Origin: Actinomycetota bacterium
GTDB lineage: Bacteria; Actinomycetota; Actinomycetes; Actinomycetales; Microbacteriaceae
Direction: 5' to 3'
DNA: 64,000 nucleotides
Assembly (NCBI GenBank): GCA_030838475.1
Contig: JAUZFP010000028.1
Location: 1 to 64,000 of the forward strand
A program made the translations under genes and the position numbers. Below are positions 38,077 through 47,789 of the stretch, in pieces (positions within the stretch are counted from its first letter, which is position 1; each line of letters opens with the position of its first letter). The notes under the pieces are model-generated. The model did not search any database, was not told the DNA's origin, and saw nothing but the letters and a program-made list of their open reading frames with translations.

Positions 38077-39858
38077 ATGGCAACGACCTGGAAAGACAAA
38101 CCGTACGAGGGGCGCAGGCGCTCAGATGCCACACCGCTCGCACGGAAAGTTGAGAATTCCGCTGCGCAGTCGCCGACACTTCTCCTCTTCGTTGTCGTCG
38201 CCGTCCTAGGGGTTATTACCTACACCGCGTTCCTGTTGAATCCGACGAATCGCGGTGACTGGCTGCCGTATTCCATGGTCATCGCGGCAGAGCTCGTGCT
38301 CGTCGTACAGGCGCTCGTCTCAATGTGGACGATTCTGTCCGGAGGGCAGGACCCCCGGACGTTCGTGTTTCATCATTCGCAAGAGCGACTCTTCGACGCC
38401 GCAGCCATTGCGCGTGACGGTGCCCAAGGCCGACCACAGGACTGGCCGCTGTTTCTCGGCGACCGCGCCGTCGAAGTCGACGTCTTCATCACGGCCTACG
38501 GTGAGCCACTCGACAAAATTGCTCGCACGGCGTCGGCTGCGCTCGCCATTCGGGGAAAACACAACACGTGGATACTCGATGACGGCCAGTCCGATGCGGT
38601 CAAGGATCTTGCGGGTGATCTTGGCGTTCGATACGTTCGCCGTCTCACGAATCATGGCGCCAAGGCTGGCAATATCAACCACGCTTTGTCCATCGCCAAC
38701 GGCGAATACTTCGCCATCTTCGATGCGGACTTCGTGCCGAGCGATGACTTTCTCTACGAGACGCTGCCCTTCTTCATCGACGACAACGTTGCCTTCGTGC
38801 AGACCCCGCAGAGCTACGGCAACATGAACAACCTCGTCTCGCGCGGCGCGGGCTTTATGCAATCGGTCTTCTATCGCTACATTCAGCCGGGCCGGAACCG
38901 CTTCAATGCCGCATTCTGCGTTGGTACGAACGTGCTCTTTCGTCGTTCGGCCATCGAGGATGTTGGCGGAATGTGCACGGATTCAAAATCCGAGGATGTC
39001 TGGACTTCTCTCCGCCTTCATGAGCGTGGGTGGGTTTCGATCTACATCGCTCTGACCCTTGCGGTCGGCGACGCCCCGGAGACCATCGAGGACTATTCGA
39101 AGCAGCAACTGCGATGGGCCTCCGGTGGCTTCGAAATCCTGCTGCAGCGCAACCCACTCAGCCCGCGGACCAAGCTCACAATTGATCAGCGCATTCAGTA
39201 TTTCGTGACCGCGACGCACTACCTCGTCGGGATCACGCCACTTCTTCTCATCTTCGTGCCTCCGCTCGAGATCTATTTCGACCTTCGCCCGGTCAATCTC
39301 ACCGTCACCTGGATCACCTGGCTCCTCTTCTACCTGGGCTTCTATGGGCTTCAGATTCTGTTGGCATTTCACACCATGGGTTCCTTCCGACTGGAGACCC
39401 TCGTGATGGCCGCCGTGTCTTTTCCGATCTACATTCGCGCGTTCATCAACGTGTTCTCCGGTCACGAACAGCAATGGCATGTCACCGGATCGTCGGGAAA
39501 ACGGGTGTCGCCGTTCAACTTCATCGTTCCTCAGGTGCTGTTCTTCGTGTTCCTCCTTTTCACCTCGCTGGTGGGAATCGTCAAGGACTATGGCCATGAG
39601 ACCCTGACCCTGGCGACGGCGTGGAACGTCACCAACACGATCGTTCTCAGCGTGTTCATCGGTGCGGCCTTTCTCGAATCGCACCGGGCGAGAGTCACGG
39701 TAAAGCCGCGTCCGGCGCTCTATCCGACATTTGGGCGTCCTCCTCGCCCCCAGGCGGCCACCGCCCTTCCCGCGTACTACTCGGCCCCTACCCCACAAGC
39801 TTCGGCACGGGAGTTCGCGACCCCGGTGTTTGACGAGGCGGAAAGGATCTCATCATGA
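38077..39858 (+). CDS. GT2 beta-glucan synthase (cellulose/curdlan synthase-like)
   Basis: This is a 593-residue processive glycosyltransferase. Two N-terminal helices come first. The GT-A domain has AYGEPLDKIARTASAAL, the first aspartate in LDDGQ (D168-D169), DADF (D216, D218), the base in SED (D307) and QQLRW (Q343..R346-W347), the D,D,D,QxxRW set of cellulose and curdlan synthases. At least four C-terminal helices follow, then a Pro-rich tail. There is no PilZ domain, so direct control by cyclic di-GMP is not evident. ATG 38077 has GGAG 10 nt upstream; an ATG at 38062 has none. It heads an operon with an HlyD-like protein and a GH81 glucanase, which favours a beta-1,3-glucan product. Confidence 0.9.
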   Translation: MATTWKDKPYEGRRRSDATPLARKVENSAAQSPTLLLFVVVAVLGVITYTAFLLNPTNRGDWLPYSMVIAAELVLVVQALVSMWTILSGGQDPRTFVFHHSQERLFDAAAIARDGAQGRPQDWPLFLGDRAVEVDVFITAYGEPLDKIARTASAALAIRGKHNTWILDDGQSDAVKDLAGDLGVRYVRRLTNHGAKAGNINHALSIANGEYFAIFDADFVPSDDFLYETLPFFIDDNVAFVQTPQSYGNMNNLVSRGAGFMQSVFYRYIQPGRNRFNAAFCVGTNVLFRRSAIEDVGGMCTDSKSEDVWTSLRLHERGWVSIYIALTLAVGDAPETIEDYSKQQLRWASGGFEILLQRNPLSPRTKLTIDQRIQYFVTATHYLVGITPLLLIFVPPLEIYFDLRPVNLTVTWITWLLFYLGFYGLQILLAFHTMGSFRLETLVMAAVSFPIYIRAFINVFSGHEQQWHVTGSSGKRVSPFNFIVPQVLFFVFLLFTSLVGIVKDYGHETLTLATAWNVTNTIVLSVFIGAAFLESHRARVTVKPRPALYPTFGRPPRPQAATALPAYYSAPTPQASAREFATPVFDEAERISS

Positions 39859-40586
39859 CCTGGGCAAATCGTTTTCGGCTGCTTGTTGGTTTCATCGTCG
39901 TGCTTGTCATCGTGCTCGGCTGCACGCTGATCCTCAGCCAGCGAGAGACCGAGGTTGTCAGCCGATCCGCGTCCGTGCACGCAACCACGTACTCGGTCGG
40001 CGCCGACTACGCGGGCACCGTTACCGCTCAAAACGTAAATCAGGGCGACACGGTCAAGACCGGTCAACCCTTGCTGACGATTCAAAGCGCAACACTGGCC
40101 GCAGCTCTAGCGGCGAGGGCGAAGGTGCCAGCGAGTAGCGCGTACACGGTGAGCACGCAGGGCATGCTGACGCTGTTGGCCACGCAACCGGGTGTGGTCT
40201 CAAAGATTGGCGCGCACGTCGGCGGGTTTGTGAGTGCGGGCAGCGCCCTGGCCTCGATCGATCGCGCCGGGTCGCTCTACGTTCTGGCGGATTTCCGTCT
40301 CGACCCATACGACTTCTCGCGAATTCAGAAGGGCGCAAAGGTCGACCTGGTCCTCCCTAATCAGCAGCAGCTCAGCGGGACCGTCGACCGCATCAACGTG
40401 ACGACCATCGGCGGCAAAGCGGACGCGAGCATCGAGGTGCGAAGCGCCCAGTTGGTGCGAGGCACGCACAACAACCTCGTAGTGCCGGGAACGCCGATCA
40501 GCGCGACTCTCCACCTGCGGCCCGACGGACCGCTTGGTGGACTACGCGAGACCTTCGTCAGCCTGTGGGAAAAGATGGGGCTGTGA
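39855..40586 (+). CDS. HlyD-like membrane protein of the polysaccharide operon
   Basis: This 243-residue protein has one N-terminal helix (LLVGFIVVLVIVLGCTLIL) and an extracellular part with a lipoyl-like half motif (YAGTVTAQNVNQGDTVKTGQPLLTI). A second half follows (LATQPGVVSKIGAHVGGFVSAGSALASID), then a beta-barrel (FSRIQKGAKVDLVLPNQQQLSGTVDRI). The long coiled hairpin of true HlyD proteins is missing. It overlaps the synthase gene by 4 nt (ATGA) and the glucanase gene by 4 nt (GTGA). It probably helps pass the polymer out through the wall, like the accessory proteins of Alg44 type (inference). Confidence 0.82.
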   Translation: MTWANRFRLLVGFIVVLVIVLGCTLILSQRETEVVSRSASVHATTYSVGADYAGTVTAQNVNQGDTVKTGQPLLTIQSATLAAALAARAKVPASSAYTVSTQGMLTLLATQPGVVSKIGAHVGGFVSAGSALASIDRAGSLYVLADFRLDPYDFSRIQKGAKVDLVLPNQQQLSGTVDRINVTTIGGKADASIEVRSAQLVRGTHNNLVVPGTPISATLHLRPDGPLGGLRETFVSLWEKMGL

Positions 40587-42577
40587 TCGGCGCTCGCTTG
40601 GCGCTCGCCCTGCGGCTCGGCTGCGGTGTATCGCTCATCGCTCTGCTGGGCGGGTGCGCAAGTTCCGCCGGATCCGTCGGTGCGCCGTCGACCGTCGGGC
40701 TTACCTCGGCGCTCTCCGCTGTACCGCACCGCTTGGCGTCGCCCGCGCCCCCGGCGAGACTCGCAAAGGGACTCGTTCCGCCGACCAATCGCTGGTTCTC
40801 GGGGCTCGTATTCGGCGCCTCTCCGCAACCTGTGTTTCCGCTTCCGCTCTCGTTCGGTCTCACGCCCGGCGGATTCGCCTTCGGGGTTCCTGCGGTGACC
40901 ACCCAGCCCAACACGATTACCGGTGGCTTCACACCGTCGGTGACGGTCGATACCTCGGCGACGTCGGCGAAGGTCACGGCGTACGACGAGGCCTCGGTGA
41001 CGATCATGCAGGCCGGTGCGGACGGATCGAAGATCGGTTCGATCGTCATCGCCGAGGGTTCTCCTCTAGTGACGTACACGGCGGCGAGCGCCCGGAGCAT
41101 TCGGCTTGGCCAGCCCTATGAGTCGAAGGGCAATGGTCTCTACACGACGACAGTCGATGGCTCGAGCTATGGGTTGCTCACGCGCGGTCGACTGAGTTCT
41201 GGGGGATTGCACCTGATGAAAGGCCAGACCGCCGTGTGGTTCGCGGTGCCCGAGGGTGGTGACGCGGCCCGACTGGCGCCCCACGTTTCCGCGCTGGAGT
41301 CTGTTTCGCTGACGTACGGGGTTACCGGCCACAAGGTCAGAACATCGCTCGCGTACCACTCGAAGGGAGACACGATGATCGCGGCTTTGCCGTCACAGCG
41401 TGCCGAGTTGCTCACGCCCACGACCTGTGCGCTCGGGCACTATCCATCGGTCTACGGCATCCTCTCGCTCTGTGCGGGGCCACGGCTCTCATGGAGTTCG
41501 CCAGCGTTGGTCCCGACGGACACGCTCGATGCAGGCAAGCTAACCGCCACCGACAAGGTCGAGCTCCGCAGGTCGCTGGCACAGGACCTCGGGAAGACGC
41601 CACCGCTTCCGACTGACAGCTATTTCGGTGGCAAGGCGCTCTATCGGCTCGCGAATCTCTTGACCATCGCGCACGAGGTGGGTGACGACAATGCGTCGGC
41701 GGCCATCCAGAAGCGCCTGTCGGGCGCGCTCGCGAAATGGACAACCCCGAACGGTTGCGCGAGCCGCTCCGTGCAATGCTTCGTGTACGACCCGAGTGCA
41801 AAGGGGATGGTTGGTCTCGCGGCCTCATTTGGGTCGGAAAAGTTCAACGACCATCATTTCCACTACGGGTACTTCCTTTACGCGGCATCCGTCGCCGCTC
41901 GGTACGATCCGTCGCTCATCCCGAAGATCGAGCCAGTGATGAACCTGCTCGCTGCGGACATCGCGTCGCCCGGTTCCTCGAAGTCGTTCCCGCAGCTCCG
42001 CGTCTTCGATGCGTACGCCGGCCACTCGTGGGCATCCGGCTATGCTCCATTCGCCGATGGCAACAATCAGGAGTCGAGTTCGGAGGCGGTGGATGCCTGG
42101 AACGGACTCGCTCTGTGGGCCGCCGTGACGGGCAACGCGGGCCTGAAGTCTGAGGCGACTTGGCTGCTGTCTGCTGAGGCAGCATCGGCGAAGGCGTACT
42201 GGACCAACTTCGACACGACGGCGTCCGTGTACACCGGTTTCGAGCATGGAGTGATTGGGATCAATTGGGGAGCGAAACGAGACTCGGCGACCTGGTTCAG
42301 TCCGGATGCCAACGCGAAGCTCGGCATCCAGCTGATTCCCATGAGCCCGGCGTCGGGCTATCTCGGCGGCGATCCCCAGCGTATTTCCTCGAACGTTGAA
42401 GAAGCGACGCCCGGGGGATTCCGGGTTGCGTTTGGGGACTACCTACTGATGTACTCGGCGCTGAGCGGCAAGTCCGCCGCGACATCCACCCTCGCAACCG
42501 CGCGGTCGTTGCCCGACAATTACATCGATGACGCGGACTCGCGGAGCTACCTGCTCGCCTGGATCATGACCAGGTAG
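40583..42577 (+). CDS. GH81 endo-beta-1,3-glucanase, lipoprotein
   Basis: This 664-residue protein has a lipoprotein signal (LALALRLGCGVSLIALLGGC). The first half is the GH81 beta-sandwich (PPTNRWFSGLVFG, PLSFGLTPGGFAFGVP). The second is the helical catalytic barrel with FNDHHFHYGYFLYAA (catalytic Asp region), VFDAYAGHSWASGYAPFADGNNQESSSEAVDAWNGLALWAAVTGN (the paired catalytic Glu residues in QESSSEA), and IGINWGAKRDSATWF. GH81 enzymes cut beta-1,3-glucan internally. In this operon it would take the place that the cellulase BcsZ has in cellulose operons, trimming or releasing the chain. It is translationally coupled to the HlyD-like gene. Confidence 0.93.
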   Translation: MIGARLALALRLGCGVSLIALLGGCASSAGSVGAPSTVGLTSALSAVPHRLASPAPPARLAKGLVPPTNRWFSGLVFGASPQPVFPLPLSFGLTPGGFAFGVPAVTTQPNTITGGFTPSVTVDTSATSAKVTAYDEASVTIMQAGADGSKIGSIVIAEGSPLVTYTAASARSIRLGQPYESKGNGLYTTTVDGSSYGLLTRGRLSSGGLHLMKGQTAVWFAVPEGGDAARLAPHVSALESVSLTYGVTGHKVRTSLAYHSKGDTMIAALPSQRAELLTPTTCALGHYPSVYGILSLCAGPRLSWSSPALVPTDTLDAGKLTATDKVELRRSLAQDLGKTPPLPTDSYFGGKALYRLANLLTIAHEVGDDNASAAIQKRLSGALAKWTTPNGCASRSVQCFVYDPSAKGMVGLAASFGSEKFNDHHFHYGYFLYAASVAARYDPSLIPKIEPVMNLLAADIASPGSSKSFPQLRVFDAYAGHSWASGYAPFADGNNQESSSEAVDAWNGLALWAAVTGNAGLKSEATWLLSAEAASAKAYWTNFDTTASVYTGFEHGVIGINWGAKRDSATWFSPDANAKLGIQLIPMSPASGYLGGDPQRISSNVEEATPGGFRVAFGDYLLMYSALSGKSAATSTLATARSLPDNYIDDADSRSYLLAWIMTR

Positions 42578-42589
42578 TCGCGAGCGAGC

Positions 42590-45500
42590 CTAAGCGCGCA
42601 GTCGGAGCCCCTGCGGCGTCGGGGCGAAACCCGCGTTCGCCAGCGCCGAGCCGAACGGCGTGCCCACGGAGAACTCGCCATCCACCCGCTCCACCCGCAG
42701 CCTGCCGAGGCCCAGCCGAACCGTCGCCGCCAGCGAGACGGCGGCGGCGGCGAGGATGGCCTCGTCCGCCGTGAAGGTCAGGACGGTTTTGCCGCCTCGC
42801 TCGATGTAGACGGCGAGACGGCCATCCACCAGAACGACGAGCGCTCCCGCCTTGCGGCCGGGGCGGTGACCCTCGGTGGCAGGCCAGCCGAGCGCGGCGC
42901 CGTACGGATTGGCGGGATCCGTTGCGGCCAGGGTGACAGCGGCAAGATCCGGAACGGCGTCGTCGTCTCGAGTGAACTGACGGAGACGATCGACCGTGGC
43001 TCCGGTCCCAAACTGTGCCCCGCCGAGACCGTCGACGAAGTACCCGCGTCGAGCGCGTCCGGTCTCCTCGAAGGAGGAGAGCACCTTGTAGGTGAGAGCG
43101 AAGCCGCCCGGTATCCCCTCGCTGGCGACCGCGCCACGGGTGACGATCCCGTGCCGCTCGAGCAGCGCCTCGGCCGTCGCCTTCGCGCGCACCGTCGTGT
43201 CGCTCTCGGCGAGCGGGAGCAGGGACCAGCGTCCCGCGACGGTCGGCGGTCCGGCCTGGGCAACGGCCAGGGACTGACCGCGCCCCCGATATGAGCGCGC
43301 ACGCGGTGCGCGTCCTGGAGCGGCCTTGCCGCCGAGGAATGAACGGAGCGGGGCGAACGTGTCGTTCGTGATCAGACCCGCCCAGACCAGGTCCCAGAGC
43401 GCGGCGGCGAGCTCTTGGTCATCCGTCGAGCCAACCGCGGCGCCGAGTTGTCGGAAGAAGTACGCGCCGCCGCCGGCGAGGGCGACGAGGATGTCGCGCT
43501 GCAGCTCGGTGGTCTCGACGTCGATCGATTCGGGCAGGGTCACCGCCGCTGTCTCCGCAAGGTGCAGGCTCACCCAGCCGTCGCTGCCGGGGAGCGCGCC
43601 AGCACCCGACCAGAGCACCTCGCCCGAGACGGTGAGCTCATCCAGCCAGGCCTGCGAATAGTCGGGCAGGCGCCCGGGTAGAACGAGCGTCTCCCAGGCG
43701 GACGCCGGAAGCGCAACCCCGCCGAGCTGCTCGACGATCTGTAGGAGACCGTCGGCGCCGCGCAGGAGGCTTCGGTTTGTGGCAGTCGAGACGTGCTGCC
43801 AGGCCGGAAGGAATCGACCGAGGGTGTCCTGCGAGACGGGCTCTACCTCGTGACGGAGCGCGGCGAGTGACCGGCTTCGGAGTCGCCGCAGGATCTCGGC
43901 GTCGACCCATTCGCTGCCGGATGCGCCTGGACGGAATTCGCCCTCGACGACCCGCCGGTCGGAGCCGAGGCGTCGGAGCGAGTCGAGGACGACCGCAACC
44001 CCGAGCCCGAACCGCTCCGCGACAGCAACGGCGGTGAACGGGCCGTGCGTTCGCGCGTAGCGGCTGACCAGGTCACCAACCGGATCGGCGACCGGTTCGA
44101 CAAAGGCGGTGGGTACTCCGATCGGAAGGGCGACGCCGAGGGCGTCCCGGAGGCGACTGGCGTCCTCGATGATCGCCCACCGGTCGTCACCGGCGATGCG
44201 GGCGGGGAGCACTCGGTGGGCGCGGGTGAGTTCGTCCAGCCAGGCCGGGATTCTCGGATCGGCGCGTACCCTCGGATCGAGCTTGTCGAGATCCGCCGAC
44301 CCAGCGGGTGCGAGCCGAGCCTGGATCTCGTCGACTGAGAGCGGACCCAGTACCCGAAGCAGGTCGACGACGCCCTCCAGGTCGCGTGCCCGGCGATCGG
44401 GTGCGAGTCGCTGCAGCTCGAGCTCGGTCTGTTCGAGGACCTTCGGATCGAGGAGTTCGCGCAGCTCCGCCCGGCCGAGGAGTTCGGCGAGGAGGGTGGG
44501 GTCGAGACTGAGCGCCGCCGCTCGACGCTCGGCGAGCGGCGAGTCGCCCTCGTACATGAACGCGGCGACGTAGCCGAACAACAGGGACCTCGCGAAGGGG
44601 GAAGCAGACTCCGTCTCGGCCTCCACGATGCGGATGCTGCGTCCGGCGATCTGCGCGGTGAGGGACATCAGGGACGGGAGGTCGTAGACATCCTGAAGCA
44701 CCTCACGCACCGTCTCCAGCACGATCGGGAAGCTCGGGTATTTGCGCGCGACCTCGAGCAGTTGCGACGCCCGCTGGCGTTGCTGCCAGAGCGGGGAACG
44801 CTTGCCCGGGTTGTAGCGAGGGAGGAGCAGGGCGCGCGCCGCGCACTCCCGAAAACGGGAGGCAAAGAGCGCGGAGCCGCCCACCTCGTCGGTGACCAGC
44901 TGCTCTAGTTCGCCGGCCTCGAACATGAACAGTTCGGCGCCCGGAGGCTGGGCATCCGTGTCGGGCAGCCGAACGATGATGCCATCGTCGGCCGCGACGG
45001 CGCCGCCGTCGTAGCCGTAGCGCTCACGCACGCGGGCGGTCACTGCGAGCGCCCAGGGGGAGTGCACCGGCATGCCATAGGGCGAGTGCAGGATGACCCG
45101 CCAGTCGCCGAGTTCGTCGCGGAAGCGCTCCACGACGAGCGTCTTGTCCGTGGGCACGTGCCCGGTCGCGATCTTCTGTTCGGCAATGAACGAGACCAGA
45201 TTGGTGACGGCCCGCTCATCGAGCCCGCCGGCTCGCACCCGTTCGAGAGCCGACTCCGCCGCACTCGTCGACACCTCGCGGATGAACGCCCCGACCGCCG
45301 CGCCCAGTTCTGCTGGTCGGCCGAGTCCGTCACCCTTCCAGAACGGGATGCGTCCCGGCTGGCCGAATGCGGGCGCCACCACGACGCGGTCGTGGGTGAT
45401 GTCTTCGATCCGCCAGCTCGTCGCCCCGAGCGCGATGACGTCGCCGATGCGGGACTCGTAGACCATTTCCTCGTCCAGCTCGCCAACGCGGCCGCCGCCG

Positions 45501-47155
45501 GCAGTAGCGCCAACCATGAAGACCCCGAAGAGCCCACGATCCGGGATGGTTCCGCCGCTCGTGACCGCCAGTCGCTGGGCACCAGGGCGACCGGTGATGG
45601 TGCCACTCACCCGATCCCAGACGATGCGCGGCCGGAGCTCGGCAAATTCGTCGCTCGGATACAGCCCGCTCAGCAGGTCGAGGGTCGCCTCGTACGCGCT
45701 GCGCGGAAGGGTGGCGAAGGGCGCGCTCCTCCGCACGGTCTCCCACCATTCCTCCAGCTGGATCGGCTCCAGGGCGACGGCGGCGACGGTCTGCTGCGCG
45801 AGAATATCGAGCGGATTCTGCGGGATCGCGAGCGCCTCGATCTTGCCTTCGACCATCCGCTCACTGACGACGGCGACGTGGATGAGGTCGGCCCGGTGCT
45901 TCGGAAACAGCACACCCCTCGACACCTCACCGACCTGATGACCCGCCCGCCCGATCCGTTGCAGCCCGCTCGCCACCGACGGGGGCGACTCGACCTGCAC
46001 GACGAGGTCGACCTCGCCCATGTCGATCCCGAGTTCCAGCGTCGAGGTCGCGACGACGCAGCGGAGCCGACCGGACTTGAGGTCATCCTCGATGAGGGCG
46101 CGCTGGTCTTTGCTGACGGAGCCGTGGTGGGCGCGAGCCAGTAGTGGGGATGCGCCCGCGGACGTCCCCGACTGGCCGGGCATCAGCGCTGGCGTGGCAG
46201 CCGGAACGAGTTCGGGGACAAGAGCGGGAAACATCCGTTCCGCGTACAGCTCGTTCAGCCGTCCGGTGAGCCGCTCCGCGAGTCCACGCGAGTTCACGAA
46301 CACGATCGTCGACTGGTGCTCGAGGATCAGATCGACGATCCGTTCCTCGACGTGCGGCCAGATCGATCCCTGCGAGCCGGTTCCCGCCAGCGGTCCATCG
46401 AGCTGCGCAGAGGTCCCTAGCTCGCTCATGTCGTCGACCGGAACGACGACCCGCAGGTCGAACCGCTTCGTCGACGGTGGTGCGACGATCGTCACGGGCG
46501 CGATGCCACCGAGAAAACGTGCGACCTCCTCCCGCGGGCGAACCGTCGCGGACAGCCCGATGCGCTGGGCGGGCTTCGCGAGCAGGGAATCCAGCCTCTC
46601 CAGCGATACGGCGAGGTGCGCGCCACGTTTCGTCGCGGCGACGGCGTGCACCTCGTCGACGATGACCGTCTCCACCCCCAACAGCGTTTCCCGGGCGGCC
46701 GAGGTGAGCATCAGGTACAGCGACTCCGGCGTGGTGATCAGGATGTCAGGGGGCGTCCGCGCGAGCAGTCGCCGATCCTGCGTCGTGGTGTCGCCCGATC
46801 GCACGCCGACCGTCACGTCGGGCGCCGGCAGCCCGAGCCGTCGGGCCGTCTGGGTCACCCCGACGAGCGGCGATCGCAGGTTGCGCTCGACATCCACCCC
46901 TAGCGCCTTCAGCGGGGAGATATAGAGGACGCGCGTTCTGCGCTTGGGGTCGGTGGCGGGCGAGGAGAGCAACCGGTCGATCGACCAGAGGAACGCCGCG
47001 AGCGTCTTGCCCGAACCGGTCGGTGCGACCACGAGGGCATGCGCGCCAGAGCTGATCGCATCCCACGCTCCGGCCTGGGCCGTGGTCGGCTCGGCGAACG
47101 CGCCCGTGAACCACTCCCGGGTGGCCGGGGAGAAGCGGTCGAGGGCGGTGTTCAT
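42590..47155 (-). CDS. lhr: Lhr-type superfamily 2 DNA helicase (long form)
   Basis: This 1521-residue helicase matches the long Lhr helicases of actinobacteria, which translocate 3' to 5' on single-stranded DNA in repair. Motifs in order are Q-like FAEPTTAQAGAWDAI, I APTGSGKTLAAFLW, Ia LYISPLKALGVDVERNL, Ib TPESLYLML, II IVDEVHAV (DEVH), III GLSATVRP, IV IVFVNSRGLAERL, V VVATSTLELGIDMGEVDLVVQ and VI GLQRIGRAGHQVGEVS. The winged-helix and Lhr core regions follow at about 430-850, and the last 650 residues form the Lhr C-terminal domain found in long forms. It stands alone, convergent with the GH81 gene. Confidence 0.95.
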   Translation of the reverse strand: MNTALDRFSPATREWFTGAFAEPTTAQAGAWDAISSGAHALVVAPTGSGKTLAAFLWSIDRLLSSPATDPKRRTRVLYISPLKALGVDVERNLRSPLVGVTQTARRLGLPAPDVTVGVRSGDTTTQDRRLLARTPPDILITTPESLYLMLTSAARETLLGVETVIVDEVHAVAATKRGAHLAVSLERLDSLLAKPAQRIGLSATVRPREEVARFLGGIAPVTIVAPPSTKRFDLRVVVPVDDMSELGTSAQLDGPLAGTGSQGSIWPHVEERIVDLILEHQSTIVFVNSRGLAERLTGRLNELYAERMFPALVPELVPAATPALMPGQSGTSAGASPLLARAHHGSVSKDQRALIEDDLKSGRLRCVVATSTLELGIDMGEVDLVVQVESPPSVASGLQRIGRAGHQVGEVSRGVLFPKHRADLIHVAVVSERMVEGKIEALAIPQNPLDILAQQTVAAVALEPIQLEEWWETVRRSAPFATLPRSAYEATLDLLSGLYPSDEFAELRPRIVWDRVSGTITGRPGAQRLAVTSGGTIPDRGLFGVFMVGATAGGGRVGELDEEMVYESRIGDVIALGATSWRIEDITHDRVVVAPAFGQPGRIPFWKGDGLGRPAELGAAVGAFIREVSTSAAESALERVRAGGLDERAVTNLVSFIAEQKIATGHVPTDKTLVVERFRDELGDWRVILHSPYGMPVHSPWALAVTARVRERYGYDGGAVAADDGIIVRLPDTDAQPPGAELFMFEAGELEQLVTDEVGGSALFASRFRECAARALLLPRYNPGKRSPLWQQRQRASQLLEVARKYPSFPIVLETVREVLQDVYDLPSLMSLTAQIAGRSIRIVEAETESASPFARSLLFGYVAAFMYEGDSPLAERRAAALSLDPTLLAELLGRAELRELLDPKVLEQTELELQRLAPDRRARDLEGVVDLLRVLGPLSVDEIQARLAPAGSADLDKLDPRVRADPRIPAWLDELTRAHRVLPARIAGDDRWAIIEDASRLRDALGVALPIGVPTAFVEPVADPVGDLVSRYARTHGPFTAVAVAERFGLGVAVVLDSLRRLGSDRRVVEGEFRPGASGSEWVDAEILRRLRSRSLAALRHEVEPVSQDTLGRFLPAWQHVSTATNRSLLRGADGLLQIVEQLGGVALPASAWETLVLPGRLPDYSQAWLDELTVSGEVLWSGAGALPGSDGWVSLHLAETAAVTLPESIDVETTELQRDILVALAGGGAYFFRQLGAAVGSTDDQELAAALWDLVWAGLITNDTFAPLRSFLGGKAAPGRAPRARSYRGRGQSLAVAQAGPPTVAGRWSLLPLAESDTTVRAKATAEALLERHGIVTRGAVASEGIPGGFALTYKVLSSFEETGRARRGYFVDGLGGAQFGTGATVDRLRQFTRDDDAVPDLAAVTLAATDPANPYGAALGWPATEGHRPGRKAGALVVLVDGRLAVYIERGGKTVLTFTADEAILAAAAVSLAATVRLGLGRLRVERVDGEFSVGTPFGSALANAGFAPTPQGLRLRA

Positions 47156-47180
47156 CCTGCCATCCTGCCCCTAACCGCCG

Positions 47181-47789
47181 TCACGTGCCGGGGTCGTGAC
47201 CGCCCAACACCGCCCGGATGAAGGCGCAGACATCGGTGGCCTCGGCCGCCGAGATCCAGTGGCCCATGCCCACGTAGTCCCTCACCGTGAGGCGGGTATG
47301 CGTGACCAGCCACTCGTTGGTCGCAATCACATCGGCCTTCGGCACAATCTCGTCGAGGTCGCCGTGACCGCTGAAGACCGGAGGCCTGAGCTTCGCCAGG
47401 CGCGGCGCGGCGTCTAGTCCGAGGATGATGCCGCTCAGCTGCACCGCGTAGGTGAAACGCTCGGGTGCCTGGCGAATGAGCTCGAGTGCCATCGCGCCGC
47501 CCTGCGACAGACCGAGCACGCCGACCGTGGCGAATCCGCTCTGGGTATCGAGCCACGCGAAAACGTTGTCGACCGCATCCCTGACCCCGTAGTCGTGAAG
47601 AAACCAGGCGTGACCCGTGTTCTGCCGGACCGGCGCTCGCAGCGAGGCCGTCACCACCGAGCTCGGGAGGTCGGGGAAGCGATCATCGAGATCGTGCTCG
47701 GTTCCCTCGAACCCGTGCAGCAGGATCAGCAGGTCGTCGCCGGGGAGCGGTGGTCGCGACCAGGAGACGGACAGGTCATCGTCACTCAT
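47181..47789 (-). CDS. alpha/beta hydrolase, carboxylesterase/phospholipase-like
   Basis: This 202-residue hydrolase of the small carboxylesterase type has LLILLHGFEGTEHDL (oxyanion strand), the nucleophile elbow VGVLGLSQGGAMALELI (Ser in GLSQG), the acid in GHGDLDEIVPKAD, and the catalytic His in YVGMGHWIS. Substrates are probably short acyl esters. Its start lies within the last codons of a paralogue upstream (8-nt overlap); the pair looks like a tandem duplication. Confidence 0.9.
   Translation of the reverse strand: MSDDDLSVSWSRPPLPGDDLLILLHGFEGTEHDLDDRFPDLPSSVVTASLRAPVRQNTGHAWFLHDYGVRDAVDNVFAWLDTQSGFATVGVLGLSQGGAMALELIRQAPERFTYAVQLSGIILGLDAAPRLAKLRPPVFSGHGDLDEIVPKADVIATNEWLVTHTRLTVRDYVGMGHWISAAEATDVCAFIRAVLGGHDPGT

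Noticed and set aside
45062-46144. A 360-residue open frame antisense to lhr
   Set aside because: Low-complexity Arg/Asp-rich translation, fully inside conserved helicase motifs of the other strand.
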